Source: Paenibacillus donghaensis (GTDB lineage: Bacteria > Bacillota > Bacilli > Paenibacillales > Paenibacillaceae). From it: a stretch of 64,000 nt of DNA. The stretch spans positions 1,736,001 through 1,800,000 of the forward strand of contig NZ_CP021780.1 in assembly GCF_002192415.1 (NCBI RefSeq). Reading direction: 5' to 3'. The notes beneath the pieces were generated by a model that was not told the DNA's origin, did no database searches, and saw nothing but the letters and a program-made list of their open reading frames with translations. Positions 1-8,113 of the stretch are shown piece after piece. The position numbers were made by a program, and so were the translations under genes. Within the stretch, counting starts at the first letter, position 1, and each line of letters begins with the position of its first letter.

Positions 1-472
1 TGATTACGTCTCCGGTCGCCAATTGGCTGCGGAGCGTCCGAACCAGCTGTTTGTCGGCAGACAGTCGGCTATTATACTCCAGGGCATGGTAGGCATCCAC
101 CACGGTCACCGTTGCCCGGTGCGCCATCCAGTCCCGGAGGGAGGGCTGCAGCAGCGTGCCGGTGATTTCTGCCGGATCGGCAACTCCGGTCAACTCAATA
201 TAGATCACATCCGGCCGCCGTCTCACCAGTACAACGAGCGCCTGCTCCAACTCCTCCTTGCGGCTGCAGCAGATGCAGCCGTCCAGCAGCTTTTGTACAG
301 CGGTGCCGGTATGCTCCTGAACGATATAGCCGTCCACATCCCGCTGCCCCAGCTCATTCATCACCACTCCCGGGGTGAGCCCCCGCTTCGCACTTTCCTT
401 CAACAGGGAGAGCAGCAGCGTGGTCTTGCCGCTCCCCAGAAATCCGCTGATGATAATTACCGGTATTCTCAT
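1..472 (-). CDS. CobW/COG0523 family GTPase, 3' part cut by window edge
   Basis: The reading frame starts at the ATG at 472-470 and stays open to base 1, so only about 157 N-terminal residues are present. It begins MRIPVIIISGFLGSGKTT, with a P-loop GxxGxGKT. Further on it has the GCICC metal-binding CxCC motif typical of COG0523 G3E GTPases, then a TVVDAYHALEY stretch corresponding to the region after switch II. COG0523 proteins are putative metal chaperones; those in Zur regulons act in zinc allocation. The gene is transcribed away from the Zur-controlled operon starting at 664 and is a distant paralogue of the GTPase at 838-2046. Whether it is also Zur-controlled is inference, since the Zur box lies about 150 bp upstream of its start. 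Family assignment is firm; the metal is not known. Confidence 0.88.
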   Translation of the reverse strand, partial: MRIPVIIISGFLGSGKTTLLLSLLKESAKRGLTPGVVMNELGQRDVDGYIVQEHTGTAVQKLLDGCICCSRKEELEQALVVLVRRRPDVIYIELTGVADPAEITGTLLQPSLRDWMAHRATVTVVDAYHALEYNSRLSADKQLVRTLRSQLATGDVI

Positions 473-583
473 GTTCTCCACTCCTGTCCGATTCGCTTAT
501 CCGGCCTGCTCCTGTTGATATAATCTCATCTATACGTAGGTTGTCCGCTCGAAAGACCAGAAAGTTAGTCTGCAAAGGCAAGG

Positions 584-613
584 TTGACAAAGTGAGGGGC
601 TAAAGAGTAGAAT
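584..613 (+). promoter_or_regulatory. Sigma-A promoter of the Zur operon
   Basis: TTGACA at 584-589 and TAGAAT at 608-613 are separated by 18 bp. Transcription would start about 620, at the edge of the Zur box, which is the expected geometry for repression by occlusion. Confidence 0.7.
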
Positions 614-620
614 GTGTTAA

Positions 621-635
621 TCGTAATAATTACGA
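621..635. promoter_or_regulatory. Zur operator (perfect inverted repeat)
   Basis: TCGTAATAATTACGA is a perfect 7-1-7 palindrome and matches the core Zur box described for Bacillus (TCGTAATnATTACGA). It lies directly downstream of the -10 element. The next genes (zinc-free L33, COG0523 GTPase, S14 paralogue) are classic Zur regulon members, which supports the call. Confidence 0.9.
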
Positions 636-663
636 ATTAAACACAGAGGAGTTGTGTCCTGAC

Positions 664-813
664 ATGAGAGTTATCGTTACCTTGGCCTGCACCGAGACGG
701 GCGACCGCAACTATACAACAACCAAGAATAAGAGAAATCATCCGGAAAGGCTGGAGCTGAAGAAATATTGCCCCCGCCTGAGAAGAGTGACCCTGCACCG
801 AGAAACCCGTTAA
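664..813 (+). CDS. rpmG: 50S ribosomal protein L33, zinc-independent (C-minus) paralogue
   Basis: A 49-residue protein beginning [17 protein letters not shown] and ending TLHRETR, normal length for L33. In zinc-binding L33 the metal is held by two CxxC pairs. Here the second cysteine of each pair is replaced (ACTET and YCPRL), so the site cannot hold zinc in the usual way. Such C-minus paralogues are known to replace the zinc form when zinc is scarce, freeing metal. The gene is first in the operon, about 30 bp downstream of the Zur box, and is followed after 24 bp by the GTPase gene. It is too short to be picked up by many gene finders, but the family match covers the whole length. Confidence 0.93.
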   Translation: MRVIVTLACTETGDRNYTTTKNKRNHPERLELKKYCPRLRRVTLHRETR

Positions 814-837
814 GCCGCCCTAAGGAGGAGAAAAGAA

Positions 838-2046
838 ATGAACAGAATTCCCGTTACTGTGCTCAGCGGTTACCTGGGCTCCGGCAAAACAACAGTGCTG
901 AATCACATTCTGCACAACAAGGAAGGCCTGCGAGTGGCTGTAATTGTCAATGATATGAGTGAAGTGAATGTAGATGCCAATCTCGTAAAGTCAGGAAATA
1001 CGCTCTCCAGAACCGAAGAGAAGCTGGTGGAGATGTCCAACGGCTGCATCTGCTGTACCCTGCGCGATGACTTGATTGTTGAAGTGCAGAAGCTGGCTGC
1101 CGAAGACCGGTTTGATTATATCCTGATTGAGTCGTCGGGGATCAGCGAGCCTGCTCCGGTTGCCCAGACCTTTACCTATGCCAACCCAGAGCTGGACATT
1201 GACCTGACTGAACTGGCGCGGCTGGATACCCTTGTCACCGTCGTTGACGCCAATCGTTTCTGGCATGATTTCGCTTCAGGCGACAGTCTGCTTGAGCGGG
1301 GCCAGACGGCCGGAGAAGCCGATTTCCGCGATATTGTCGACCTGCTGATCGATCAGATCGAAACCTGCGATGTGCTGCTGCTGAACAAATGCGATCTGGT
1401 GGAGGAGCAGGAGTTAAACAAGCTGGAAGCTGTGCTGCGCAAGCTGCAGCCTGCAGCCAAGATCATCCGCACCGTCAACGGCAGCATCTCTCCCGCAGAG
1501 CTGCTGAATACCGGCCGCTTCGATTTCGAGCGGACCAGCATGTCCCCGGGCTGGATCGCCGAGCTGAACAAGGAAGAGCATATTCCTGAAACTGAGGAAT
1601 ATGGCATCGGTTCTTTTGTGTACCGGCGTAGAATACCGTTCCACCCGCAGCGGCTGGACCAATTCTTACGCGACTGGCCTGAGGAGGTCGTACGGGCCAA
1701 GGGGCTGGTCTGGCTGGCCGCAGACGGGGATCTGGCAGCCACGCTGAGCCAGGCCGGACCTTCGATCCAGTTCGGGGCTGCGGGCTACTGGCTGGCGACA
1801 CTGCCACTAGAGGAGCAGCAGGAAGTGCTGGACAGCGAGCCGGAAGTAAGAGCCAGATGGGACAAGACATGGGGCGACCGGATGAACGAGCTTGTCTATA
1901 TCGGTGTAGGGATGAATCAGGAGGAGATTGAGGCGCGGCTGGACCGCTGTTTGTTGACCTCAGAGGAAATGACCGAGGACTGGACTGCCTATGAGAATCC
2001 GCTTCCCTGGCCGTCAGAGCAGCTGCGGGCAGAAGTAATGGAATAG
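838..2046 (+). CDS. zagA: ZagA/YciC-type zinc-responsive GTPase (COG0523)
   Basis: A 402-residue G3E GTPase, close to the length of Bacillus YciC/ZagA. Visible motifs are the P-loop GYLGSGKTT near residue 10, the CxCC metal motif in [11 protein letters not shown] near residue 75, ESSGISEP (switch II region), NKCD nucleotide specificity near residue 182, and a C-terminal CobW_C domain (about 270-390) rich in W and G. The start ATG at 838 is preceded by AAGGAGGAG. In B. subtilis, ZagA is induced on zinc limitation and supports zinc-dependent FolE; that role is inferred here from family and from the upstream Zur box. It sits between the L33 and S14 paralogues in one likely transcript. Confidence 0.9.
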   Translation: MNRIPVTVLSGYLGSGKTTVLNHILHNKEGLRVAVIVNDMSEVNVDANLVKSGNTLSRTEEKLVEMSNGCICCTLRDDLIVEVQKLAAEDRFDYILIESSGISEPAPVAQTFTYANPELDIDLTELARLDTLVTVVDANRFWHDFASGDSLLERGQTAGEADFRDIVDLLIDQIETCDVLLLNKCDLVEEQELNKLEAVLRKLQPAAKIIRTVNGSISPAELLNTGRFDFERTSMSPGWIAELNKEEHIPETEEYGIGSFVYRRRIPFHPQRLDQFLRDWPEEVVRAKGLVWLAADGDLAATLSQAGPSIQFGAAGYWLATLPLEEQQEVLDSEPEVRARWDKTWGDRMNELVYIGVGMNQEEIEARLDRCLLTSEEMTEDWTAYENPLPWPSEQLRAEVME

Positions 2047-2089
2047 CCGAATAGAAACGCTGATAATAACTATTGAAGGAGACTCAACG

Positions 2090-2359
2090 ATGGCTAAACA
2101 ATCCAAGCTGGCCAAACAGCTGCAGAGACAGCAACAGGTAGCTAAGTATGCGTTGAGAAGAGGGGCGCTGAAGGCCGCCGGAGATTACCTGGCGCTGTAG
2201 AAGCTGCCGCGTGATTCCTCGGCCACCCGGCTGATGAACAGATGCCAGGTAACCGGCAGAGCGCGGGGATACCTTGGCAAGTTCAAGGTTTCACGGATTG
2301 TCTTCCGTGAATTGGCCCATCAGGGCTTGATTCCGGGGATCACCAAGTCAAGCTGGTGA
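2090..2359 (+). pseudogene. rpsN: 30S ribosomal protein S14 paralogue with internal TAG stop
   Basis: Starting at ATG 2090 (preceded by GAAGGAGACTCAACG), the frame reads MAKQSKLAKQLQRQQQ and continues as a zinc-independent S14 of 89 residues ending at TGA 2357-2359. Codon 37 (2198-2200) is TAG. The sequence on both sides (GDYLAL, stop, KLPRDSS; then [20 protein letters not shown]) is in the same frame and highly S14-like, so there is no frameshift. In relatives this position is usually serine; TCG to TAG needs one substitution. The 36-residue product would lack the RNA-binding C-terminal half. It is the last gene of the Zur-controlled operon. It may be a recent pseudogene, a sequencing error, or subject to readthrough. 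Confidence 0.88.
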
Positions 2360-2370
2360 CCTCTTCACAT

Positions 2371-2415
2371 ACAAGGCCTGCGGGAATCATCTGATTCCCG
2401 CAGGCCTTGTTGTTG
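2371..2415 (+). terminator. Rho-independent terminator of the Zur operon
   Basis: CAAGGCCTGCGGGAATCA and its near-perfect reverse complement form an 18-bp stem with a very short loop, followed by a TTGTTGTT tract. It begins 12 bp after the S14 stop codon. Confidence 0.85.
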
Positions 2416-2715
2416 TATAGGAGTATATTGAGAATTTGAATGCTAATTGCTTCCAAAATGGGGATGTGGTGAGGATATGGGAGAATTGCTACCGTTAAGT
2501 AACTTCTTAACGCTCTCCGAGTGGGTAGCATCAAGAAGTTTGTGTAAAAGAGTAAAGGTATCTTCTCAGGTCAAGTTTATGGGTGGAGAGGTTGTTAGGG
2601 GTGGGGGATCCCTAACAACCTGGTGGATCAGTCGTTCTAGGAGTAATATACTCGGAATTAGTTGCAGATTTGGTTACTGCTTAGAACCCATGCCCTCCGA
2701 TATACGTTTCAATTT

Positions 2716-2801
2716 GCTAAGGAGTAACCCGTAGGTGGCTATGGGGATAAACTACCGCTAATCCTCGGCTAACGTTCCGTTGCTATCGTATATGGGGACA
2801 G
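2716..2801 (+). repeat. Repeat R4, copy 1
   Basis: The segment CTAAGGAGTAACCCGTAGG through TATGGGGACA is closely matched at 15248-15337 (CTAAGGAGTAACGCGTAGG). It lies in a stretch from about 2416 to 2940 in which I see no convincing gene; short open frames there have no ribosome binding site or recognisable product. Confidence 0.6.
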
Positions 2802-2939
2802 GGACAAGTTGCCGCTAAATCGTCCGTGGAGCCTATTGTAGAGCAGATGGTGCGTGGTTAGTGGTAGAAATTCCCTATAACCACCTTGAATCCGCAATTT
2901 GAGATTAATTAGCCGTAGGGATTCCCTATACTCTGGTCC

Positions 2940-3205
2940 CACTGGGAATGTAGAGTGCTGCTCTGGAGCCTTCAGAGAAATTAGATGCAAAACTGCATCT
3001 AATTTCAGATGAAACTGTGGTTATCGGACAAATAAGTGCGAATCTGCAACTATTTTCGAGAAAATTGCTTCTTGAGCGCTCCAAATCCCAAATTAGATGC
3101 GTTTTCGCACTTATTTGCTCTAAAACGGAAAAAACCGATGAATTAGATGCGTATTCGCACTTAAATCGGTGGCTGCAGATTTGTGTGGCGATCAAGAAGC
3201 TTACT
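2940..3205 (-). repeat. Four-unit palindromic element R1, copy A (inverted orientation)
   Basis: Read on the minus strand, this closely matches the copy at 37340-37600, including flanks (GATCGCCAC...CCACCGATTTAAGTGC and the trailing GGCTCCAGAG). It contains four short units of the type AATTAGATGC-n-GCATCTAATT or AAATAAGTGC-n-GCATCTAATT. Units two and three are reverse complements of each other. Confidence 0.75.
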
Positions 3206-3224
3206 CTTTGATGCTTCTATCTTT

Positions 3225-3365
3225 CGGAGGCCCCAGCAGTAACCGGAGTTGCGCTTATTTTCCTTCTAATGGTCGTTTCGGCCGAATTAAGTTGCAGTTC
3301 CGCATTTAATTACTCGGAAGGCTGTAGGGCAGACTCTAAATCCTGGCTGCAACCTAAGTAGTTAA
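3225..3365 (+). repeat. R1 element, partial copy A2 (distal half)
   Basis: The tail half of an R1 element in plus orientation. It aligns with 12803-12930: GTTGC-n-GCxxTTATTTTCCT, then CTAATGGxCGTTT, then GTTGCAGTT-n-GCAT, then GGGCAGACTCTAAATCCTGG. It leads straight into repeat R2, as copy B does. Confidence 0.7.
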
Positions 3366-3379
3366 CGTTTTTGTTGTTA

Positions 3380-3655
3380 AGATCTCGCGCATTCCGCAGG
3401 AACAGCCCGCTTTAGCGCAAAAGGTCTTGCGCATTCCGAAGGAACAGCCCGCTTTTGCCTTACTCCCCGGTGCGCATCCCGTAAGGGATAGCGGGCTCGC
3501 CCATGCGGCGTCCAAGCGGTCCCGCAGGGATAAGCGCTCTTCCGCCCCAGCCGCCTAATCACCGTACCGCCAGGCTCATTCGCCAAACTTGCCGGTGTCC
3601 AGAGGGTGCAACCCTTTGGGGCCCTCCCTTGGAAGGGAGGGTTTGGGAGGGATCG
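3380..3655 (+). repeat. Repeat R2, copy 1
   Basis: About 275 bp that recurs in direct orientation at 12943-13180. It opens with one or two copies of TTGCGCATTCCGxAGGAACA and runs through TCCCGTxAGGGATAGCGGG and TGCGGCGTCCAAGCGGTCCC. It ends with the perfect hairpin CCCTCCCTTGGAAGGGAGGG at 3622-3641. Open frames inside both copies encode similar peptides on the minus strand, but they have no ribosome binding site and seem to be by-products of the repeat. Confidence 0.75.
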
Positions 3656-3657
3656 AA

Positions 3658-4461
3658 TCACCTCAGAACAAACCAATAAAACACCCCCGCAATCACAAAC
3701 CGGTAGATCGCGAACCATTCCAGCCGCAGACGCTTGATCAGCTTCAGGAACGTTACGACGGCAATCATGGCCACCACGAAGGCCACCACGAAGCCGACCA
3801 GCATTAGGATAAGATCATCAGAGGTCAACAGGCTTCGGCTGTCATACAGATCCAGACTTGTAGCTCCGAGCATCACCGGAACCGAAATCAGGAAGGTGAA
3901 ATCCGCAGCCGCCTTCTGGCTGGTGCCGAGCAGCATCCCTCCTGAAATGGTTGAGCCAGAGCGGGAGAAGCCCGGCCATAGGGAGAAGCATTGAAACAAG
4001 CCAATCCCAAAAGCTTGTCTATAAGTAATATCGTCGGTGTTATCTGAAGTTGTTTTCCGTTTCGCACGGGCCGCGATAATCATCAGCACCCCGCCGGCAA
4101 TCAGCCCGATCAGCACAGGCGCCGAGCCGAACAACCTGCTCTTGATCAGCTCTTTGAAGCTGAGGTACATCACCAGCGCCGGAACCATCGCAATTCCCAG
4201 ATGAAGCGCGTTCAGCCGGTTCTTAGTGTTGAAATCCAGGGACAGCAATCCTCGCAGCAGAGACATGTATCTATTCCAATAGAGGACAAGTACGGCCAGA
4301 ACAGCCCCCAGTTGAATGACAATCATGAAGGTGACCGCCGACTCGCCCTCGAAGTTTAGCAGATCGCCGGCCAGGATCAGATGCCCGGTGGAGGAGATCG
4401 GCAGAAACTCGGCCAGCCCCTCCACAATACCCAGCAGCACAGCACAGATATATTCGTACAT
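3658..4461 (-). CDS. uppP: Undecaprenyl-diphosphatase UppP/BacA
   Basis: A 267-residue polytopic membrane enzyme that recycles undecaprenyl pyrophosphate to the monophosphate carrier used in cell wall synthesis; this family gives bacitracin resistance when expressed. Two signature regions are visible: EGLAEFLPISSTGH at residues 14-27 and PGFSRSGST near residue 163. The chosen ATG (4461-4459) has GGTGGATG as ribosome binding site and overlaps the TAA of the ABC permease gene by one base, so the two are probably translationally coupled; an upstream in-frame ATG at 4506 lies inside the permease gene. It is the last gene of a transporter operon that resembles bcrABD-type loci. Confidence 0.95.
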   Translation of the reverse strand: MYEYICAVLLGIVEGLAEFLPISSTGHLILAGDLLNFEGESAVTFMIVIQLGAVLAVLVLYWNRYMSLLRGLLSLDFNTKNRLNALHLGIAMVPALVMYLSFKELIKSRLFGSAPVLIGLIAGGVLMIIAARAKRKTTSDNTDDITYRQAFGIGLFQCFSLWPGFSRSGSTISGGMLLGTSQKAAADFTFLISVPVMLGATSLDLYDSRSLLTSDDLILMLVGFVVAFVVAMIAVVTFLKLIKRLRLEWFAIYRFVIAGVFYWFVLR

Positions 4462-5213
4462 TAATTCACATCCACCTTTCTGAAATAGAGCAGGGTGGCG
4501 ATACATCCACCAACCGACATTGCGGCAATGATCCCATAGGAGACGGCAGCCGGATATGTGGGCAATAGAGTGCCTTGGGCAATATCAAAGGCAGCGGTCC
4601 AGGGGACAAGTCCGCGGTGCTCCGAATTATAGGCCAGTACATTGATCAGTGTAATCGACAGGGCGAAGATAATCGGCGGCACATAGTTTTTCATCATGAC
4701 CGTAATCAGAATCACAGGGGTGGACAGCGCAAACAGAAACAGCCCGGCCAGCACAAACGCGCTTAGCGAGTGCAGGATCAGCGAACCGCTGAGGCCTCCA
4801 AACCCGCCAAGCAGCCCGAGCAGCAGCGTGAGCACCCAGGCGACAAGTGACAGGAGCAGAATCCAGAGCATCAGCATCAGCATTTTGCTAAGCATCAATG
4901 TAGTGCGGCCTACCGGAAGGGTGAGCAGATTCTCCAGGGTGTTCTCCACATATTCACGGTTGAACAGGTAGGCTGTAACTACGGTATAGAGCGGCACTCC
5001 GATTAACAGCACCGTATACATACTGGTGTTGTAGAACAGCACGGCCAGATCAGCCGGTTCGTTGTGGATTTCTGAATGTTTGTTAATGTAGAAGGCCAAC
5101 ACGACCATAATAGGGGCAATAGCTGCACCGAGCAGACTGAGCAGCAGCATTCTGGAGCGTTTCAGCTTCAGCAGTTCGGCGGCGAGCAGATTAACCAATG
5201 GTGCCACCTCCAA
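4461..5213 (-). CDS. ABC-2 type transporter permease (BcrB/LanE-like)
   Basis: 250 residues with six hydrophobic segments: roughly residues 22-42, 58-80, 105-135, 140-170, 178-198 and 220-240. The start ATG lies inside the 3' end of the ATPase gene (23-bp overlap), and its stop overlaps the uppP start. The arrangement ATPase, permease, UppP fits a bacitracin or lantibiotic self-protection transporter in which the pump removes antibiotic bound to lipid carrier. Substrate is inferred only from context. Confidence 0.85.
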   Translation of the reverse strand: MEVAPLVNLLAAELLKLKRSRMLLLSLLGAAIAPIMVVLAFYINKHSEIHNEPADLAVLFYNTSMYTVLLIGVPLYTVVTAYLFNREYVENTLENLLTLPVGRTTLMLSKMLMLMLWILLLSLVAWVLTLLLGLLGGFGGLSGSLILHSLSAFVLAGLFLFALSTPVILITVMMKNYVPPIIFALSITLINVLAYNSEHRGLVPWTAAFDIAQGTLLPTYPAAVSYGIIAAMSVGGCIATLLYFRKVDVN

Positions 5214-6117
5214 CCAGCTTCGTAAAATAGTCCTCCAGCCGTTCTTCCTTCATAACAAGCTTGTACACATCCAGCTCCTGCTCAACAAACAGCCGGTTCA
5301 GCTGCGCCTGCTGATCAAGTGCGCTGTAGATGCGGATGATCCCTTGCGGATGGACCTCGTAGTCCATAATCCCGCAATGCTGCTCCAGCAGCAGGGCTGC
5401 CTTGTTGTCGTCCGACACCTGGAACTCCAGATATCGGCGGCTCAGTGAACGGATCTGTGCGGTGTCCATTTCCTCCAGTAGCCGGCCTTCATGAATAATG
5501 CCGATCCTATCCGCAAGCTGCTCTATCTCGGACAGAATATGGCTGGAGATCAGAATCGTAATCTTCCGCTCATGGGCCAGCTGCCGGATCAGCCGCCTCA
5601 TTTCGCGGATTCCGATCGGGTCAAGGCCATTGGTCGGCTCATCGAGAATCAGCAGCTCGGGGTCATGCAGAAGCGCTCGGGCAATGCCTAGCCGCTGCTT
5701 CATTCCGAGCGAATAGTTGCCAACCAGCTTGCGTGTCTGCTGATGGAGATCTAGCAGCTCCAGGGCTTCATCTATAGCATTTTTTCTGACCGTACCCATA
5801 ATTCTGGTGTTGATCAGCAGGTTCTCACGGGCGGTAAGATTCTCATAAAAGCCCGGAATCTCGACCATGGAGCCTATGCGCGACAGATTCTGTTTATGAC
5901 GGACGGTGAGCGGCTCCCCAAACAGCTCCACTTGACCGGCGGTAGGCCTTATCAGGCCAAGCAGCATGCGGATGGTCGTGGTTTTGCCGGCGCCGTTGCG
6001 GCCGAGGAAAGCGTAGATTTCTCCCTGGCGAACCGTCATATTCAAGTTATCTACCGATTTTTGTTGGCCGTAGATTTTGCTAAGACCGACAGTACGGATC
6101 ATGATATTCACTTGCAC
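5191..6117 (-). CDS. ABC transporter ATP-binding protein (BcrA-like)
   Basis: A 308-residue ATPase with Walker A GRNGAGKTT, signature YSLGMKQR, Walker B LLILDEPTNGLD and a switch histidine (SSHIL). The approximately 90-residue C-terminal extension is usual for BcrA/CcmA-type drug-transporter ATPases. The frame opens with GTG at 6117 after GAAGGAAGAAG; an ATG at 6102 (MIRTVGLSKIYG) is an equally good start by homology. A direct repeat at 6179-6197 upstream looks like the binding site of the neighbouring response regulator. First gene of the transporter-UppP operon. Confidence 0.9.
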   Translation of the reverse strand: MQVNIMIRTVGLSKIYGQQKSVDNLNMTVRQGEIYAFLGRNGAGKTTTIRMLLGLIRPTAGQVELFGEPLTVRHKQNLSRIGSMVEIPGFYENLTARENLLINTRIMGTVRKNAIDEALELLDLHQQTRKLVGNYSLGMKQRLGIARALLHDPELLILDEPTNGLDPIGIREMRRLIRQLAHERKITILISSHILSEIEQLADRIGIIHEGRLLEEMDTAQIRSLSRRYLEFQVSDDNKAALLLEQHCGIMDYEVHPQGIIRIYSALDQQAQLNRLFVEQELDVYKLVMKEERLEDYFTKLVGGGTIG

Positions 6118-6178
6118 ACCTTCTTCCTTCGGGTCTGATACCCATTCTAAAGAAGCGGATTGAACTGGGGCTTATCTA

Positions 6179-6197
6179 TTTCTTAACTGTTTCTTAA
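6179..6197 (-). promoter_or_regulatory. Direct repeat, probable response-regulator binding site
   Basis: TTTCTTAA occurs twice (6179-6186 and 6190-6197), spaced 11 bp centre to centre, one helical turn, as for OmpR/PhoB-family activators. On the minus strand it lies upstream of a TAGAAT -10 candidate at 6148-6143. No good -35 is present at the expected place, which fits an activator-dependent promoter for the ABC-UppP operon. Confidence 0.55.
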
Positions 6198-6250
6198 AAT
6201 ATAAGAAAGTCTAAGTTTCATCTGATCCTTTTTCCTTCGATTTAACACTT

Positions 6251-7273
6251 CTAGCTTGCTTCATGCCGGGGAAAAGAAATCGCAAACGCTGTGCGGTCCC
6301 ACGGTCTGCTGTCAGCCTCAATGCTGCCGCCGTTCTGCTCCACCAGCGCTTTGGCGATCGCCAGGCCCAGCCCGCTGCCCGCTTCAGCCGATTCTCTTGC
6401 GGACTGGCTACGGTAGCTCCGCTCAAAAATATGCAGCAGCTCTGCCTCCGCAATCCCGGGTCCCTGGTCCCAGATGACCAGTCTCCAGCAGTGGCCGGCT
6501 TCTACGAGGTGTACGCCCAGCACCTTGCCTGCACTGCCATACAGCGCCGCATTGTCCAGCACATTGCGTAATACTCTCAGCAGGCTAAGCTGGTCTGCCC
6601 GGATCAGGCAGGGTTCCTCCGGCAGCTGGACCGTCAGTTCCAGCCCGCGGCGGCGCAGCTCCGGCAGCAGCTCAATCAGCGCTTCCCTGGCCAACTCGGC
6701 ATAATCCAGCAGCTCCGGCTGCTGCGGCATTTCGTCGGCATCCAGCTTCGCCAGGGTGAACAGATCCTCCACCAGCAGCTTGAGCGCATTTGATTTGGCG
6801 GCAAGGATCTCCAGATAAGCCTGCTTGTCCTGCACAGAGGCGAACACCTCATCTTTCATGGCATCGATATAGCCGATAATCGAAGTCAGCGGTGTACGAA
6901 TGTCATGGGAGATGGCGGAGAGCAGACTTTTGCGTGAAGCCTGCGAGCGGACGGCCTCCTGCTCCATTCGTTCCAGCCGCCGCAGCAGCTCGTTGATATC
7001 GTAGATGATTTCATTCCACAGTCTGTCTTCCGTGGCGAAGAAGCGCAGCTTGATAGGGCCTTCGGCGGCGCGAGCCAGCCCGGCCTTCAGCTGCTTCAGG
7101 TTACTGCGGGTGCGCAGCGTATTCATAATTAGCAGGCAGCCAAGCGCGGCAAGCATCGACAGCAGCACATACCCCGCCAGCGGCGAGGCGTTGCCTGTAA
7201 TCATCAGACCGGCATACAGGGCAATCAGAGCAACCTGTACAATCAGCAAGGATAACGTCCTGGAAAGATTCAT
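6251..7273 (-). CDS. Sensor histidine kinase of the transporter locus
   Basis: 340 residues. Two membrane helices near the N-terminus (about 5-25 and 32-52) are separated by only a few residues, so there is almost no extracellular sensor domain (intramembrane-sensing type). A HisKA region follows with SHDIRTPLTS (His123), then an HATPase domain with N box (NVLDNA), DQGPG and GSGLGLAI. The start overlaps the response regulator stop by 4 bp (ATGA). Kinases of this build often pair with ABC transporters and respond to cell-envelope antibiotics; that is inference here. Confidence 0.9.
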   Translation of the reverse strand: MNLSRTLSLLIVQVALIALYAGLMITGNASPLAGYVLLSMLAALGCLLIMNTLRTRSNLKQLKAGLARAAEGPIKLRFFATEDRLWNEIIYDINELLRRLERMEQEAVRSQASRKSLLSAISHDIRTPLTSIIGYIDAMKDEVFASVQDKQAYLEILAAKSNALKLLVEDLFTLAKLDADEMPQQPELLDYAELAREALIELLPELRRRGLELTVQLPEEPCLIRADQLSLLRVLRNVLDNAALYGSAGKVLGVHLVEAGHCWRLVIWDQGPGIAEAELLHIFERSYRSQSARESAEAGSGLGLAIAKALVEQNGGSIEADSRPWDRTAFAISFPRHEAS

Positions 7274-7977
7274 TCCGGTTCACCCGAGAATCTGTAGCCA
7301 ATGCCCCAAACCGTTTGAATAAAATGCGGATCGGACGGATCGTCTTCAATTTTTTTGCGCAGCTTGCGGATATGGACCATGACCGTATTGTCGTCTTTGA
7401 TATAGCTGCTGTCCCAGATACTGCGGAAGAGCTGGGTTTTGGTGAATACCTGCTCTGGCCGGGAGGCCATGAATTTCAGCAGCTCGAATTCCTTGGCCGT
7501 CAGGGCTATTTCTGCGCCATTTTTATGGACCGAATAGGACCTGGAGTCAATCGTCAGCCCTTTGAACACCAGCTGTGGGGATTCCGGCTGGTTCTGCTCG
7601 TTGCCCAGCACCATGAACCGCCGCAGGAGCGCCTTGACTTTGGCGACAACCTCATTGATGCTGAAGGGCTTGATCATGTAATCGTCAGCGCCCATACTGA
7701 GGCCGAGGATTTTCTCCACTTCATGATCTTTGGCGGTCAGCATCAGGATGGGCACGTTTGAGCTGTTGCGCACTCTGCGGCAGACCTCAATTCCGTCTAC
7801 ACCAGGCATCATGATATCCAGAATCACCAGACTGTAGCTTCTCTGGCCGAATAGCCGGAGCGCTTCTTCACCATCCGCCGCGGTATCGACCTGATACAGC
7901 TCACGTTCCAGGTAAGCTCTCAGCAGCTCGCGGATTTCCCGATCATCCTCGGCAATCAGCACTCGTACGTCGCTCAT
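7270..7977 (-). CDS. OmpR-family response regulator
   Basis: 235 residues. The receiver domain holds the acidic pair EDD at 10-12, phosphoacceptor Asp54 (LVILDIMMPG) and the conserved Lys in MIKPFS. A C-terminal winged helix of the OmpR/PhoB type follows (ALTAKEFELLKFM and DNTVMVHIRKLRKKIE). GGAGGAAAAG precedes the ATG. It is cotranscribed with the kinase and is the likely binder of the direct repeat at 6179-6197 ahead of the ABC-UppP genes. Confidence 0.93.
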   Translation of the reverse strand: MSDVRVLIAEDDREIRELLRAYLERELYQVDTAADGEEALRLFGQRSYSLVILDIMMPGVDGIEVCRRVRNSSNVPILMLTAKDHEVEKILGLSMGADDYMIKPFSINEVVAKVKALLRRFMVLGNEQNQPESPQLVFKGLTIDSRSYSVHKNGAEIALTAKEFELLKFMASRPEQVFTKTQLFRSIWDSSYIKDDNTVMVHIRKLRKKIEDDPSDPHFIQTVWGIGYRFSGEPE

Positions 7978-8113
7978 AGGCTTTTCCTCCTTTTAGTAGA
8001 TCTACCAGATAAGCTGGATCGTCGGTAACTATATCATAATTAATATTTTGCGTTCAAGAACCAGTAGTTTATGATATTTAGATATAGGTACTAATTAGGA
8101 AGGAGCACAAGTA

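Noticed and set aside
23..523. Plus-strand open frame of 166 codons
   Set aside because: It is the antisense of the COG0523 GTPase gene, which has P-loop and CxCC motifs; the plus frame has no recognisable product.
2447..3211. Several short frames in the first repeat island
   Set aside because: They follow repeat boundaries, lack start signals and have no protein-like conservation; R1 units produce open frames in many phases.
2940..3365. CRISPR array
   Set aside because: The regularly spaced R1 units suggested one, but units are palindromic, alternate in orientation, number only four and have conserved, not unique, spacers.
3377..3718. 113-codon minus-strand frame (and similar peptide at 13003-13314)
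   Set aside because: Both are translations of repeat R2, without ribosome binding sites, overlapping uppP or racE sequence; treated as repeat by-product, not genes.
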